Assembly: GCF_014356525.2 (NCBI RefSeq)
Contig: NC_052510.1
Location: 21,765,285 to 21,829,284, forward strand
DNA from: Nilaparvata lugens
Taxonomy: Eukaryota > Arthropoda > Insecta > Hemiptera > Delphacidae
DNA length: 64,000 nucleotides
Reading direction: 5' to 3'
Part shown: one piece after another, positions 11,186 to 23,548 of the stretch
How the letters are laid out: each line of letters opens with the position of its first letter
Numbering within the stretch: position 1 is the stretch's first letter
Notes under the pieces: model-generated
The model's input: only the letters and a program-made list of their open reading frames with translations
Databases searched by the model: none
Told to the model about the DNA's origin: nothing
Made by a program: the position numbers and the translations under genes

Positions 11186-13312
11186 CAGAGTGATTCATAA
11201 TTATGGTAAAATAATTTAATACGTGATAGTAGAGGTAAAAAAAAGAAAAAATTCTCATTAACATATATCCATAAACGCTTCATCAGCGAGCTATACAGAG
11301 TGAAAGATTTCGCCCGGAATTCAGTTCATCTGGTGAAATACACCGATGCTGAATTGTTTGGGGACTAGTTTTTTGAAAACTTATGCTGGATTCATATGGA
11401 AAAATATCTGAAAAATTGAATAAAATTAGTCTGGAAGCTGTAGTGTGAGTTTTTTTGAGAAAAAAGTTGAAATATGCAAAAAATCTAAGTGGAAAAACCA
11501 GACTTCTACGTTTGATGCCCATAACTTTCTTTAATGACCAGTAAACAAATAATCTTTTCGCAATGAAATTTGTAGAGAATTAATTCTGAAAAGAATTATG
11601 TAAGCTGTGTAAACTTAATTTTAATAAAAGTTGAATGAAATGTATTCTTATTTTTATGTAGTACATTACACCACAAATATTTGCTGTTTTATGAGGAGAG
11701 AACTAATAACTTTTAGGTTGTAGCTGATTGCAAATAAAACATGTATTTTGATAACAGCTGTTCCAAAACAGCTGGTTTATTTTGTTTCAAATAAGAAAAT
11801 ATTTAAAAGAAATTATCAGCTGAAAATTATTTTCAGAAATATTTCAGCTCACTGTTGAACAAAAAAACAAACTGTAAGTTAGGCCTACTGTAACCGCGCT
11901 GTGTTTTTTGTTTAATCTATTAACCAGCTATTTGTAACCATTTCACTTTGCTTTTGTGTTGAGTGTTAACTTTTCAAAAAATGGCAGGTAATTTTAGACA
12001 TTATTCATACTCCGAATTAGCTGACATGCATTCAATGTATGGAATGGGACAGTACTGTAATAGTTCCGAAGCAAGACGTTTGTATCAAGTGAACCTTCCT
12101 AACCGAGTTCCAGGTTTGTCCAAGTTCAAGGTTTTTTGCCACTATTCATCAACGTCTGTCTGAAACAGATTCTTTGATATCCAAAGAGCACATTTATGCA
12201 GGCAGACCCCGATCTACTATGACTGTTGAGTTAGAAGAACAAGTTGCTAATGAAATTTATGAACATCCAGAGAAGAGCACAAGAGAATTGTCAGTGAAGT
12301 TTAATGTCAATCAATCTATTATTTGGAGGATACTGAAAGAGCAACAATTACATCCATACCACCTCCAGAAAGTTCATACTCTATTGCCACGAGACTGTAT
12401 TCCCCGTGCTGGTATTTGCCGATGGTTTTTAGTAAAACTTGTTTACCCAAACTTTTTAACAACCGTTTTATTTACCGACAAGGCACATATATTTTATATA
12501 TGTGAGTAGATATATAAAAGAACAGCTATTGTTAACGTCCACAACCTACATATTGTTGGGTAGATGAAATCCTCATGCCATCACCTCCTTCGTCCACAAC
12601 ATCAGTTTTCAGTAAACATTTGGGCAGAATCATAGGAGATCATCTACTTCTGTTCGAGCTTCCTCCCAGGCTTAATGGCATAATCTACTAGTCTTTTGGT
12701 ATAAGATTAATGTCATTTAGATATGCTACTTTCTTATAAAAAACTTAACCTAGAAAACCGAATATTTTATTTGCAATCACTACAACTTATGAGTTATTAG
12801 TTCTCTCCTCATAAAACAACAAATTTTTGGGTGTAATGTACTACATAAGAATACATTTTATCCAATTCTATTCAATTTAGTTTAAACAGCTTACATAATT
12901 CTTTTCAGAATTAATTCTCTACAATTTTCATTGCGAAAAATTATTTGTTCACTGGTCATTAAGAAAGTTATTGGGCATCAAACGTAGAAGTCTGTGTTTT
13001 TACACTTAGATTTTTTGCATATTTCAACTTTTTTCTCAAAATCTACTCACACTACAGCTTCCAGACTAGTTTTATATTCAATTTTTCAGATATTTTCCCA
13101 TATGAATCCAGCATAAGTTTTCAAAAAACTAGTCCTCAAACAATTCAGCATCGGTGTATTTCACCAGAGGAACTGAATTCCGGGCGAATCTTTCACCCTG
13201 TAAAGCTCGCTGATGAAGCGTTTATGATATATGTTTTATAAGAACTTTTTTTCTTATTTTTACCTCTACTATCACGTATTAAATTATTTTACCATAATTA
13301 TGAATCACCCTG
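11186..13312 (+). mobile_element. 2.1-kb mariner-like transposon with ~550-bp terminal inverted repeats
   Basis: The arms 11186-11740 and 12764-13312 are long imperfect inverted repeats. The tips are CAGAGTGATTCATAATTATG and, from the right, CAGGGTGATTCATAATTATG. Both flanks are TA (11184-11185 and 13313-13314), the target duplication of Tc1/mariner elements. The central ~1 kb carries a damaged transposase. TIRs of this length are unusual for mariners, which typically have ~30-bp or ~200-bp TIRs. Confidence 0.85.
11981..12712 (+). pseudogene. Transposase relic (DUF4817/HTH plus DDE-like region)
   Basis: The start MAGNFRHYSYSELADMH at 11981 resembles the N-terminal HTH-like domain of insect mariner-type proteins. 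After a frameshift near 12130, a second helix-turn-helix part follows (GRPRSTMTVELEEQVANEI, then NVNQSIIWRIL). LFTDKAHI near 12457-12480 is the place of the first catalytic Asp. Later traces (FSVNIWAE, then IIGDHLL and LPPRLNG, about 12600-12680) match the usual second catalytic region. The middle and the end are lost or shifted, so it cannot encode an active enzyme. The family assignment is from recognition, not from a search. Confidence 0.75.
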
Positions 13313-13314
13313 TA

Positions 13315-13958
13315 TATGTCCCATATGACCAGGTGACACATCACCCATCCCGCTGAAAGACTCGTCACTGAGTCAAGAGGGGAACAAAAAAAAGAAATTA
13401 TAATTGAACAAAATAATATACTCCGGAAACAAACGTGTGCCTGATTGATTTGATAATGCTACTATACATTGAAATCAAACATTTACATAGAAAGGTAGGT
13501 TACTCAAACTAAATTACAAAGATGAAATCCACAACCACATTGAAAGTATCTTCTCAAACTGATTTACAAACATTCAAATCGAATTCAAATTGAAACTATG
13601 CTATAGCTACAATACATTGATTAAATATTTAAACTAACTTTTAATATTATACACATTAATATACATTGCAACTAGTGTGAATATTTAATCTCATCTTGAA
13701 AATAAGACGTACATGAATTCAACTTATTATGAAAAGAAAATCTCAATTGACTATATATTTATTTGTGAATCAACATTGAACTACTTCAAAAGCTGCAATG
13801 AAAGTCAAGAAAAAAATACTCTATAAGTACATATGACTCATAACTATAATAGTCAAGAAAGAAAACAATAAAACAGTTAATCCATCAAGAAGCAACTATA
13901 TAACTCTTAACTATCGATTATATGTATCCTAGGTTGTGCTACCGTTACAGCAGATAAT
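13315..13958. other. No gene seen; 3' flank of the env-like pseudogene
   Basis: AT-rich. A short purine run lies near 13375-13400, but no LTR partner was found. Confidence 0.4.
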
Positions 13959-15692
13959 TCACACACATACAACTTGATGCCTAAATATGCACAGAATAAA
14001 GTTGAAAACCCTAACCAGCCAAATAATATAAAAGACAAAACTAGAAGAATTTATAACATCAGCCCAAGAATTTGGAAGATCTACTTTGTGAAATATATCT
14101 GACGATATTACATCTTGAACCGGAAATTCCGGAACCTTTATAAAAACAGTTTTTAAAATCTCGCTTAAATTAACAAAATTGGGATTGAAATGCGGCTGCA
14201 AAACATCAATTTTAAACGAATTAAACTTAACCCAATGGAAAGGTAAAGGTAATGGAGAACCTGAGGCTGTTTATCAACATTTGCGTCACACGGAAAAGTC
14301 TTTCTCACCAATATTCTCCCCGCCGACCGAAATCTCGCAATGACAGGGTAAAACCACATACATTGCTCCCGGAATAGGTTGAAGATGATGAAACGAACCT
14401 CCCTCGCAAGTGACTGTAGTGTTGGCCTGTATATTCGCGACGATATACTCCGAAGGCGAGAATTCGACGATCTCCAACTCCTGCTTAGCTGGACGACAGC
14501 TTAAACTGCAATATTGTTGGATGTCCTTCAGCTCTGTCGCCGCAAACAAGTGATGCATACATCTCGATGACATTTTTATGTCCTCCATGCACCAGCCGAG
14601 GAAGATAGCATAAGAAATCGTCCTGTGCCCGACAAGAAGAGAGATGATCTCCCGAGATGACCTGAATCTCACCGTCCTCCTGTCTCCGTGCCAAAACTAA
14701 TCCTGCTGCTGAAGCTGACAAATCTGGCCGTCGAAATACATAGGTGTCCTCACATACTTGTGCAATTGAAACTGTCCGCCGATGCTGACCAACGGTACTT
14801 TTAAGCTAAGCACCATGGAGTTCTCCTTCACCACACAAGTCGTAAGTGAAAGATCAAAATATCGCTGCAAATCCGATAGAGGTATAGCTAACTGGTGTCC
14901 TTTTGACTTATATCCTTTCTCCAATCTGAAGAGATTTGAATGTAATAATTGGGGAGTCCCAGCAAAAGGGTAAAAGCTTTTCATCACAGTGTTCCTTCGC
15001 AGTATTTATGATTCCTGCCGTGATAAATTTTACATGTTAGTAGAGGTGAAAAATGTAAATCAATAACTGGTTTATGAACAGTGTTTTCTCCTCCGATACA
15101 TTCTGTTGTATGAATAATCTCATACTGTCTGTTAATTTGCTATAACGCATCGTGAAACTGCTGAGAAAAATTTCCAGCAAACTGCCTCAAGTTGCGAGAA
15201 ATCCGAATAATTCTTTATGGTCGTCTGCAACCAACCCTTGGAATGCGATGAGGTGATCAGCTACATGTTTTTCGTTGAATTCCAGCTTATGAAGTTCACC
15301 ATCCGTCGCTACTGCACAGCAAAAATGAAGAAAATCGCCGACAACATCGATCGCTCTGGTTTTTCGTGAAGCTTGAGTTCCCAAACGAATTGAAGAGTTG
15401 AAGCAGCATGACTGTTGCGAAGAATTCCGTTTGTAGAATTATACAAAACTTCTACCGCATCCGCTAAACTGCAATCCTCTTGTTGACAGTTAGGCCAGAA
15501 CATGCTTTCCGCCTGCAAGATGTCGAGCAGAGCTGCCGGGAAATCTACCTCATATGTTAGTGGAACCGATGATTCATATGCTACAGCGTGACGTAGCTCT
15601 TTGTAGAAAACTCCCGCGAAGACCCTGACTGCCAGTCGCGCCGTGAAAGTCGTGAGAATGAGAAATGATGCAAAATGTACCATAATTGACAT
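13959..15692 (-). pseudogene. Second viral-type fusion glycoprotein pseudogene
   Basis: Minus strand, about 1.73 kb, distinctly richer in G+C than its flanks. It starts at 15692 with a hydrophobic signal-like N-terminus (MSIMVHFASFLILTTF). A Cys-rich segment follows, then a basic RKTR site followed by a Gly/Ala/Thr-containing hydrophobic stretch (about 15370-15310). A beta-rich domain with many Cys comes next, including VLPCHCEI near 14350-14330. A membrane anchor near 14045-13985 (FVFYIIWLVRVFNFILCIF) and a short tail end it. This is the layout of arthropod class-I/III-like envelope proteins. Chuvirus-type glycoprotein and BEL/errantivirus env are both possible. At least four frame changes (near 15340, 15190-14990, 14710 and 14300) inactivate it. 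No gag/pol was seen next to it. Confidence 0.55.
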
Positions 15693-16868
15693 GTTTATGC
15701 GTAACAGAACCTCTTACAAACAAAAAAACTCTACTTTAAAGCAACCGCAAATGAATCGTAATAAAAAAAATCAAGAGAAACGTTTTACAATAATATTAAC
15801 AAACTCGACGTGAATAACAATAAAATTACAATTACAACTGGACTGGCTGATTAGCATATATTATTTATCAGAAACCTAGAAATGATACAATTTATTAGAA
15901 GTGCATAGGCCTATATATATTCTGGAACAATTCTGAAATCAGAACAATAATGAGTCATATGGAAACAAAACCACAATCATACAATAAATCATCAGAATAC
16001 AAGAAACTTATACTCTAGTTATATTTTTATTGAGAAAGAATTTCAAGTCAAATAAATGTGAATAAAATATTCGTCCATCAAAAATATAATTGTCTTATAA
16101 CAGCTTCATTATGAATTTCCATCAGTGAACGTTTAAAAGTATGAATAACGCTTGTCACTCAATGAACGACCTTGCCCTGGATATGAATAACAAGATTGAC
16201 AACTAAACAAAAATACGTGACAATTGCACTTTCTTTAACGTGGGTCACATCAGTACAAAGCCAAAAATATCAAAACAATGAATTACATTACTGTAGTATT
16301 TACTTTTTCGTGGCACCAATATGCACCATGATTTATCGAGAAAAAAAAAGTTATATCAGTGAGAAGGTTATATTACAAGAATGCAATATGCAATCAGAAT
16401 ATGTAATTATGAATTAAACATGACCTTTGGTTATCATACAATGATAAACTATCCATCACCATATTTCCTGTTCAATTCCAGGAATAACCATAATATAATT
16501 ATAACGACTATACATGGATAGACATAACTGTACAATCAATACAAAATCAATATGCAACTGGTTAATTAAATGTAAAATCCAGCCAAATACCAATTTTCAT
16601 AGGTAACTGTACCAAAATTACAAATATGTAATCATGGAATAGAGAATCTCTTTTATAATAGCTGATTCTATATCGCAAAACATGGTTCTACAATGATTAC
16701 CAAAAATCACTACTGAAAATCAAAACTCAGCCTTAATAATAAGACCTAAACTCAACCTATTGTGCCAAAAAGAAAATTTTCCTACTCAAAACCATTATAT
16801 TAGAACGATGAAACTCAAATATTATCATGAAATATAATCGAGAATATAGTATCATTACTTTATACTGA
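15693..16868. other. No gene seen
   Basis: Very AT-rich, with only short random ORFs. Confidence 0.5.
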
Positions 16869-17960
16869 GAATTGAATTGAATTGAATTGATTTATTTGCC
16901 AAAACAAATTACATCTTCAAAATATCACAAAGAGACAACAATGTGCAAACATAGAACAAAATTGAAAGAAAAAGAGAAATAAACAACAAGTGTCTAACAT
17001 AACAACATTTTTATCACTAGGCCTAATATTTAGCACACTATTGTCATTATTTTGGCACTGCCGGCATAAGTACAACTTGAGCGCCAGCAGTGAGTTCTAT
17101 TAATTATAACAAAAAAGTATATCTATTATATTATCTAATACATTCTTAAATATTAATAACTCAGATAAAACAGACAAAGAAAGATGAGTGTTGAAGAAAG
17201 AAAAATTTAGATCATAGAGAAAGATGAGAAAAAAAAGAAAAATAATAAAACAAAAAATATATTATATCCGTGTGAAGGAATGAAGTCATTGAGCTTTTAC
17301 AAAATAGTGCATAAAAAATTGTAAATATTGTAATAATTTACAAAAAAAAATTTAAAAACACAAGAACAAATTTAGGATTGAAAAATTATTTCTTCAGAGC
17401 AAAGTTGAAGTAATGTACAGACATATCAAGTATTCAATCACAACACAAGAAAGACAATGAATGCAAGGATTTTGACACTTCAAAAATATACATTTCAACC
17501 TGATCAACATCAAAATCAGTTCAGGCGTAAGTAAATATTCTTTTTCACCCACTCATCAATCTCAATAAGAGCTTTTCGGAAGTTTACCGGTAATGAAATT
17601 ATTAGGGACCTTGTTGGCATAAAATTCCACATAGAATGAGAACTGATGTCTATTTACAGTTAATCTATAAATGACATATTATATAATTATTTACCGATGG
17701 ACGGATGTCATAGGGATTGGCATTTAAGTTAGTAGATCTTATTTCTATTCAAGTATGTGATGATGTTTTTAACATATACCTGCCTCAGTGTTAGAACTCC
17801 AAACTCTACAAAAAGACGTCTACTTGGGTAAAGCCTGGGTTTTCCAAGAGCTGCTCTGATTATATGTTCTGTAGAACAAATATTCTATTGAAGTGAGTAT
17901 AAAAAGTGCCACCCCAAACCTCTATGCCATACTGGAACAGAGAGTGAGCAGAAAAAAATA
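16869..17960 (-). pseudogene. 5'-truncated LINE: RT C-terminus, 3' UTR and (GAATT)n tail
   Basis: On the minus strand, 17950-17520 encodes a post-RT region with YGIEVWGG-like, ALGKPRLYPSRRLF and FGVLTLRQVYVKNI blocks, interrupted by stops. A non-coding 3' part follows, ending near 16895-16869 in aaataaatcaattcaattca, a pentanucleotide LINE tail. No first half of RT is present. Confidence 0.7.
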
Positions 17961-19441
17961 TGAAACGAAATTCAATTCAAAGATATAAACGTATAAAACT
18001 GAAACTCTGCTATCCATAGCTGAAAAATCCACTATAACCGTTTATTATAACCCATGAACAAAAACTTGGTCTATATTACCATTGAAAAATATGGAATTCA
18101 CCTTCAGCAACAATAATCAGTAATAATAGTTTAATAAAATTCTATGAGGACTTATAATTATAGGCTTAAATCACAAGAACCATCGAAACCAGATCAAATA
18201 AATAAATAACCCCATTATCTAACCACTGGACGATATACCAATAAATATTATAATCAATTCTGATAAACAATGATGAAATGTTAATATTTACGAATAATAT
18301 TTACAAAATATCCTATACTAATAACTACTAACAAAATATATAGCGAATAACTTCAGAAAAATACGACTTAAAAATGACTATCACCATTAAACCTTAATTA
18401 TCAACCCTTATGATAACAAATTCAAGTATTTAATTCATGAAATCTATCAACAATATATCTCTACCTTTAATAACCCTTAAAAATATTTCAATAAAACTTA
18501 TTCGTAACCTTAATATAATGAAATATAAAATCCAAAGGGCCAACATTTTTAAGCGAAATATCTCAGAACCCTTTGCCCTAAACAAAATTATAATTATCGC
18601 AATGTTAAAATTTATGCTAAGAAAATATGAAAAATTGCAATAATTTTTTTTTCGAAAATAGACTTTTTCCGAATTTGTCTGAAATTTCTAGTCTAACAAT
18701 CAAGATACGCCGCATACCGTGTAATCGGACAACGATATTAATTATAGCATTACTAGAAGCTATAGGTTAAGCGAGGAAAAAACATTAAAAAAGTCTGATA
18801 GTGCTGTTACAAATACGCTATCATTTATATGGCGTTTGGAATGTGATATTAAAAAAACCTAGATATTATGATTTTAATAGACTGGCAATAATCGAATCTT
18901 AAAGGAAAAACATTATCCAAAATTCAATTGTATTTCTAAATATAAAAAAACTCAACTTTCCCACTTTCAATGATAGAATCCTTCTAATAATCTTTATTAT
19001 TTAATCATGGAACCCCAAAATATCATGATTTTATTATTAAGAATGATTAATACACCTCGATCTTCACTATGTACTGAAAATATTACGAAAAAAAGTATTA
19101 ATCCAGCTATCTGAATCAACCAAGTAAGCTGAATATCCTGTAATCCAAGGTATTTTTACACATATTTATGTAACCTCACTTGCAACTAAAGAATCATATT
19201 ATTATCAAAACAATCAAAATTATAGTTTCATCTATTTAAAATACTATTCTAATTATCTTATTCTACTCTTATTATTAATCATATTGTAGTTCAATATTTC
19301 CTTCATACATCAGTTCTTGTTGTTCATATTAGACACAAATTTTCTCCAATTATTAGATATCGAATATTACACTGATCAGTATTGATAATTGAATGACAAT
19401 TATAAATTAGCTAAAGGCCTCATTCTACGAGCAATACTGTC
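17961..19441. other. No gene seen
   Basis: AT-rich, with no supported coding potential, tail or inverted repeat. Confidence 0.5.
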
Positions 19442-20344
19442 TCATGCAATACTTTCGCTGTGTCTGCACTGTTGTTCGGTTTTCAACCTTCTCCAATGGA
19501 ATTGTTTAAATAAATATCTCATCGCTATAACGCTTAACTGGGACACGCTTTCCAAACTATTCAAAATTATGTCATCATATTTCTCTGCCGAACTCCCATT
19601 AACAACAATTCCATCAGTTTCAATTTTATTATTCTTCATATCTTTTAGAAAATTACAATAATTCAAATCTGACTCTGTATTTTCACCTTCACTGTTTACA
19701 CAAATCGCTGATTCACATTTTTTCTGTAATTGGTCCAATATACTATTTTCATGGCCTGGTTCTCGTTTATCGATAATTGATTCATACCTCCTGTTAACCA
19801 AATTGTTATTATCTACATCACTTTTCAACTCTGAACATGCATATTCGAATCTACTTTTCTGCATAGCAGGATAAGACTCGTGCTACAAAATCTCTACCAT
19901 CTTATTCAAATTCCATGCTACAGTATCTAATTCCTTTTATAGTTTCCAAAATTCGAGAGGAGATCGATAGAAATTAACCAATTTCTCTTTCACTGGCATA
20001 TATTCATTATTCAAATTTGTTCTGTTGAGTCAAATCGTTCTCAATAACATCAAAATTTCTCAGCACTTCCTTTCAAACAAAACCGCAAGTATAATAAATA
20101 TCCTTTTCATCCCAACCGTTGGCCAGGCAACTTTTTCAAAATAGTTGAAAAAATCATCAATGTCAAATTCTTCATCTTTTCCATCAAAAATTTCGGTAAT
20201 AGTAACGGTATAAGTTTTTCCATTGTTAATCTGTTCCAATCCAATTCTATTCAATAATAAATTTCCAATTAATCTGGTTTCAATAACCATAATTCTCCAT
20301 ATCACAAAATCTCTTGAATAATAATGAATTTTCTTTTCAATCAT
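19442..20344 (-). pseudogene. Unidentified decayed coding region
   Basis: Two minus-strand ORFs (20344-20060, 94 aa; 19864-19442, 140 aa) are joined by sequence that still reads like protein with only a few stops (for example NNEYMPVKEKLVNFYRSP). The first has an acidic FDGKDEEFDIDDFFNYFEK stretch. The second is hydrophilic, Asn/Ser/Glu-rich and without a recognised motif. The combined ~300 codons with few stops in very AT-rich DNA suggest an old gene, perhaps from a large DNA virus or transposon. I cannot name it. Confidence 0.35.
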
Positions 20345-21400
20345 TTCTTAATAATCATCAATTTCTCATCTCATCATAAATATCTACACTCTCCAATAAA
20401 TTGATAATAAAACTTGCAATTTTACAAAATCTTCAATTGCAATAGCTTTTACAATTCAAAATCTCAAAATCAATAATCGTAAATCTTCTAATATCGTGAA
20501 TCTCAAAATCTATTTAATTATAATTATCATTCTCCATCCGTTAAAATCCGTTAAGTAATCCATTATTGTTTCACAATTATTGGAAATATTCCATTCATTA
20601 AATCCTCTAATTAATCTAAGATAAAGTATTGGATATTTAAATTTCAAGTCGACAATGTGAAGTTAGTGAAAATTCAATAACGTTGAGTACAATATAAATC
20701 ATACTACAACGGATGAGACTTTGAATTGTTCAGCAATAGAATATTGGAATAAAATTATACTATTTCTACCATTTTTAGTAAATAAAATTACATATTTCTA
20801 CTGTTGTTAGTAGGCTACTTTTATGGTACCGGTAGTAGTAAGTAGGTAGGTACCTACTATAATAGTCCTATGCTATTCTCAAACACAATGAAAATTTGTA
20901 AAAGCCAGTATATAAATGATAACTTACCGTATATTCAGAATAATAACAAATTTAAAGTTCCGTATACAAACGTATCACAAGTACCGCATTTATTGAAGCG
21001 GAATGATTCTATGAACGTTTGAAATTGAGAAGTGGATTTTTGGGTTTTTGAAACTCAACTTAGACGGCCGGTTACTCTGGAGCTGATTTTATTTATGCGA
21101 TTTTTAATACTAACTATTACTGTCAAGAGTCAAAATGATTTCTATAGTGAGTATAGTATAGTATATATAGACCACGTTATAATGGCAGTGGAGAAAGATA
21201 GGAGAACAACGTTTCCGATCTTCGGTCTTGTCAATGCCTTCTATAAATGGTAGCTGATACACTTTTATTAATGTAATATCAACTGTTTATTCTCGTTTAA
21301 AATAATCAATATATTTTACTAAACAAGAAATTATATTTTTCAATAATTTCATAATGAATTTCAATGATTAAGATGAAATATTTTGTTAATTAATTCTACA
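20345..21400. other. No gene seen up to the assembly gap
   Basis: AT-rich. It includes a simple ggtagg/gtacc-rich patch at 20825-20860 and no supported ORF. Confidence 0.5.
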
Positions 21401-21500
21401 NNNNNNNNNNNNNNNNNNNNNNNNNNNNNNNNNNNNNNNNNNNNNNNNNNNNNNNNNNNNNNNNNNNNNNNNNNNNNNNNNNNNNNNNNNNNNNNNNNNN
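21401..21500. other. Assembly gap (100 N)
   Basis: Exactly 100 unknown bases, the conventional size for a gap of unknown length. It cuts the gypsy-like element at the end of gag, so pol and the 3' LTR may be hidden or collapsed here. Confidence 0.99.
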
Positions 21501-22928
21501 CACACGTGCATCATACTGGCTAGAGACAATTTCTGCCAACAAACCCTGTTGCCTCCCTGCACTCCAATATTTCTCAAGGAAAATTTTCTCGAATTCTTCA
21601 AATGTCCTTATCTCCTGGGCACAGTTGTGGAAGAATAATAGTGGTTCACCCAACAGAAGAGCAATTAGTTTCAGGCACCAGATTGGCCAGGGGGTAGGCA
21701 CCAGTTGGTGTATGGATTTAAGCTGGTTTATGAAGGGTTTTGGCTGTATGGACTGTTGCGTATTATCGAATTTTTCTAGATTGTTGACAGGGATAACATA
21801 CTAGTATTGTCGGCAGGTGAGCAACTACCGTTCTGTACCAAAGTCATTTGGGATTCCAGGTGCATGATTTCAGAATCTGTGGTGGCTATTCTCTTTTCTA
21901 ACTGGGTTTTTTGCCCTTGAATGCCATCCTGCATGGAATTAGTCTTGTCGCTTAGATTTGTTTGTTGATCCGATAGGTGGTCTATTTGGCTCTCTAGGGT
22001 TAACTGTTTCTCTGCATTTTGTTCAATTTTAAGACTAACAAGATCCACGGAGGTGCTCAAGGCTCGAATAGCAGTTTTAGGTTTTTGTTCTGAGTGCTGA
22101 CGTCCTCTTTCACATTTAGTGTGATGATTTTTTTAGTTCAGATTGTAAATGTGCTCGGGTCTGTTCCTCGGTCACCTTTATTTGGTCAACTATTTTCTCC
22201 GTCATCCACTTTTCTAGCTTTTGGGTTTCATTGGTTATGTCAACCCGCAAGTTTGTGTTCAAGTCGGCAAGTTTGCTCTCCATATTTAGGGACATCTCAT
22301 CCATCCGAGTGTTGAGATCGTCGGTGATTTTGTCTTTAATTTCCTGAGCTTGTTCAGAAATCTTCTGGTCGACCTGTCCTAGGATGGCTGTAGTTTTGCT
22401 ATCCATGTAAGCAAAGAATTGTCTGAACTCATCTTTCCGCTCTTCTCTATCCCTGTCTCTCTCTTCCTGTTGCTTGCGATCTCTCTCTTTCTGATCTTCT
22501 TGGTCCCTGTCTCTCTCTTCCTGTTGCTTGCGCTCTTTCTCCTTCTCTTCTTCTCGGTCCCTCTTCCATCATTCGTCGAACTCGATCATCATCTGCTCGG
22601 TTGTAGCAAGGGTGCTATTTGCCAGTGCTAGTGATAGAGGTCCACGAGTGTCCTCAAGTAATGCCTCTTCTTCATTTGCAGGTCTTGATGGAGCAGCGTG
22701 TGGTGGTGAGGTGGTTGGTACATCCTGGAGCTCCATCTGGGTGGACGAATGCTGCCCCAGATTATTGGTGTTGAAGCCCATGGAGGATATGCTGCCGGGC
22801 TCGCGACTTCTTGGGGTCTCTGCCTCGTCGTCCACTGGAGTGGGAGTGCTGGATGGAGTGTCGTCAACTGTTGCCGCATTCGCCTGTGCGCTGGGGTCCT
22901 GAGTGTAGTGTGACTGGGTACGAGACAT
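21501..22928 (-). pseudogene. gag of a gypsy-like LTR retrotransposon, interrupted
   Basis: A minus-strand start at 22928 (MSRTQSHYTQDPSAQ) gives a Ser/Thr/Pro-rich N-terminus. An in-frame TGA lies at 22571-22569. The same frame then continues as a highly charged Glu/Arg/Lys/Gln repeat region (22560-22440) and a predicted coiled coil (22406-22116). A frameshift leads into a second coiled coil (22060-21776). A capsid-like part then reads FEEFEKIFLEKYW near 21610-21570, before the gap. Gag forms the particle that packages the RNA. There is one stop and at least two frame changes. The primer site upstream supports the identification. Confidence 0.7.
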
Positions 22929-23530
22929 CCGAATTTGGGTTGGAGTCTTCCATGGTGAAGCGATAGATTCTTGGGTGATAGTGTGGAAGTTCGAGCAACA
23001 GTTTGGTAGTATGTGGATGGGCAAATGAATCGATGCTGATTCGCTTAAAATTAGATAAGTGATGAGATGAGTGAACAACAAATATTTTATCACAGTGATT
23101 AGTACCATGAGATGACTAGAGGATAATTCAGTGCATGTTGATCTTCAATTGTTCGAGGTGAAACATATAGAACAATTAAAATTTAACAATAAAATATAAT
23201 ATATAAGACAAAACATATAACAATTTCTTGTGAGGTAGGATACGAAACCTTCTTGTTTTATAATTTTCGTGTGGTTCAGTCCACATACAAAATTGATCTG
23301 TTCATCACTAGTTGACAAATCTTTCACCCACATTGATCATGCAGGGCACGGTTTATTAATAATTGAGGTTCTGTGTCACTCTAGATTGATTAGGATTGCT
23401 ATGATGAATTTTCAGGCTAAATTTGACAAGTTGCGTTTGATTCAAAATTTGAAAAAATTTTTGGGTACTAGTGAAGTAATTATGTAATCTAATAGTGTAG
23501 CTGTACATGCATAGGGGTCTCATCAGAGGC

Positions 23531-23548
23531 TAACACAGTTGGGCGCCA
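23531..23548 (-). promoter_or_regulatory. Primer-binding site of the gypsy-like element
   Basis: On the minus strand TGGCGCCCAACTGTG starts at 23548, directly after an LTR-like end ATGACACA (23556-23549). TGG right after a terminal CA is the hallmark of a tRNA primer site. The priming tRNA is not assigned. It lies ~600 bp upstream of the gag start. Confidence 0.7.

Noticed and set aside
22419..22902. Plus-strand ORFs with hydrophobic or Ser-rich products
   Set aside because: Antisense shadows of the charged and Ser/Pro-rich gag region, which has better support on the minus strand.
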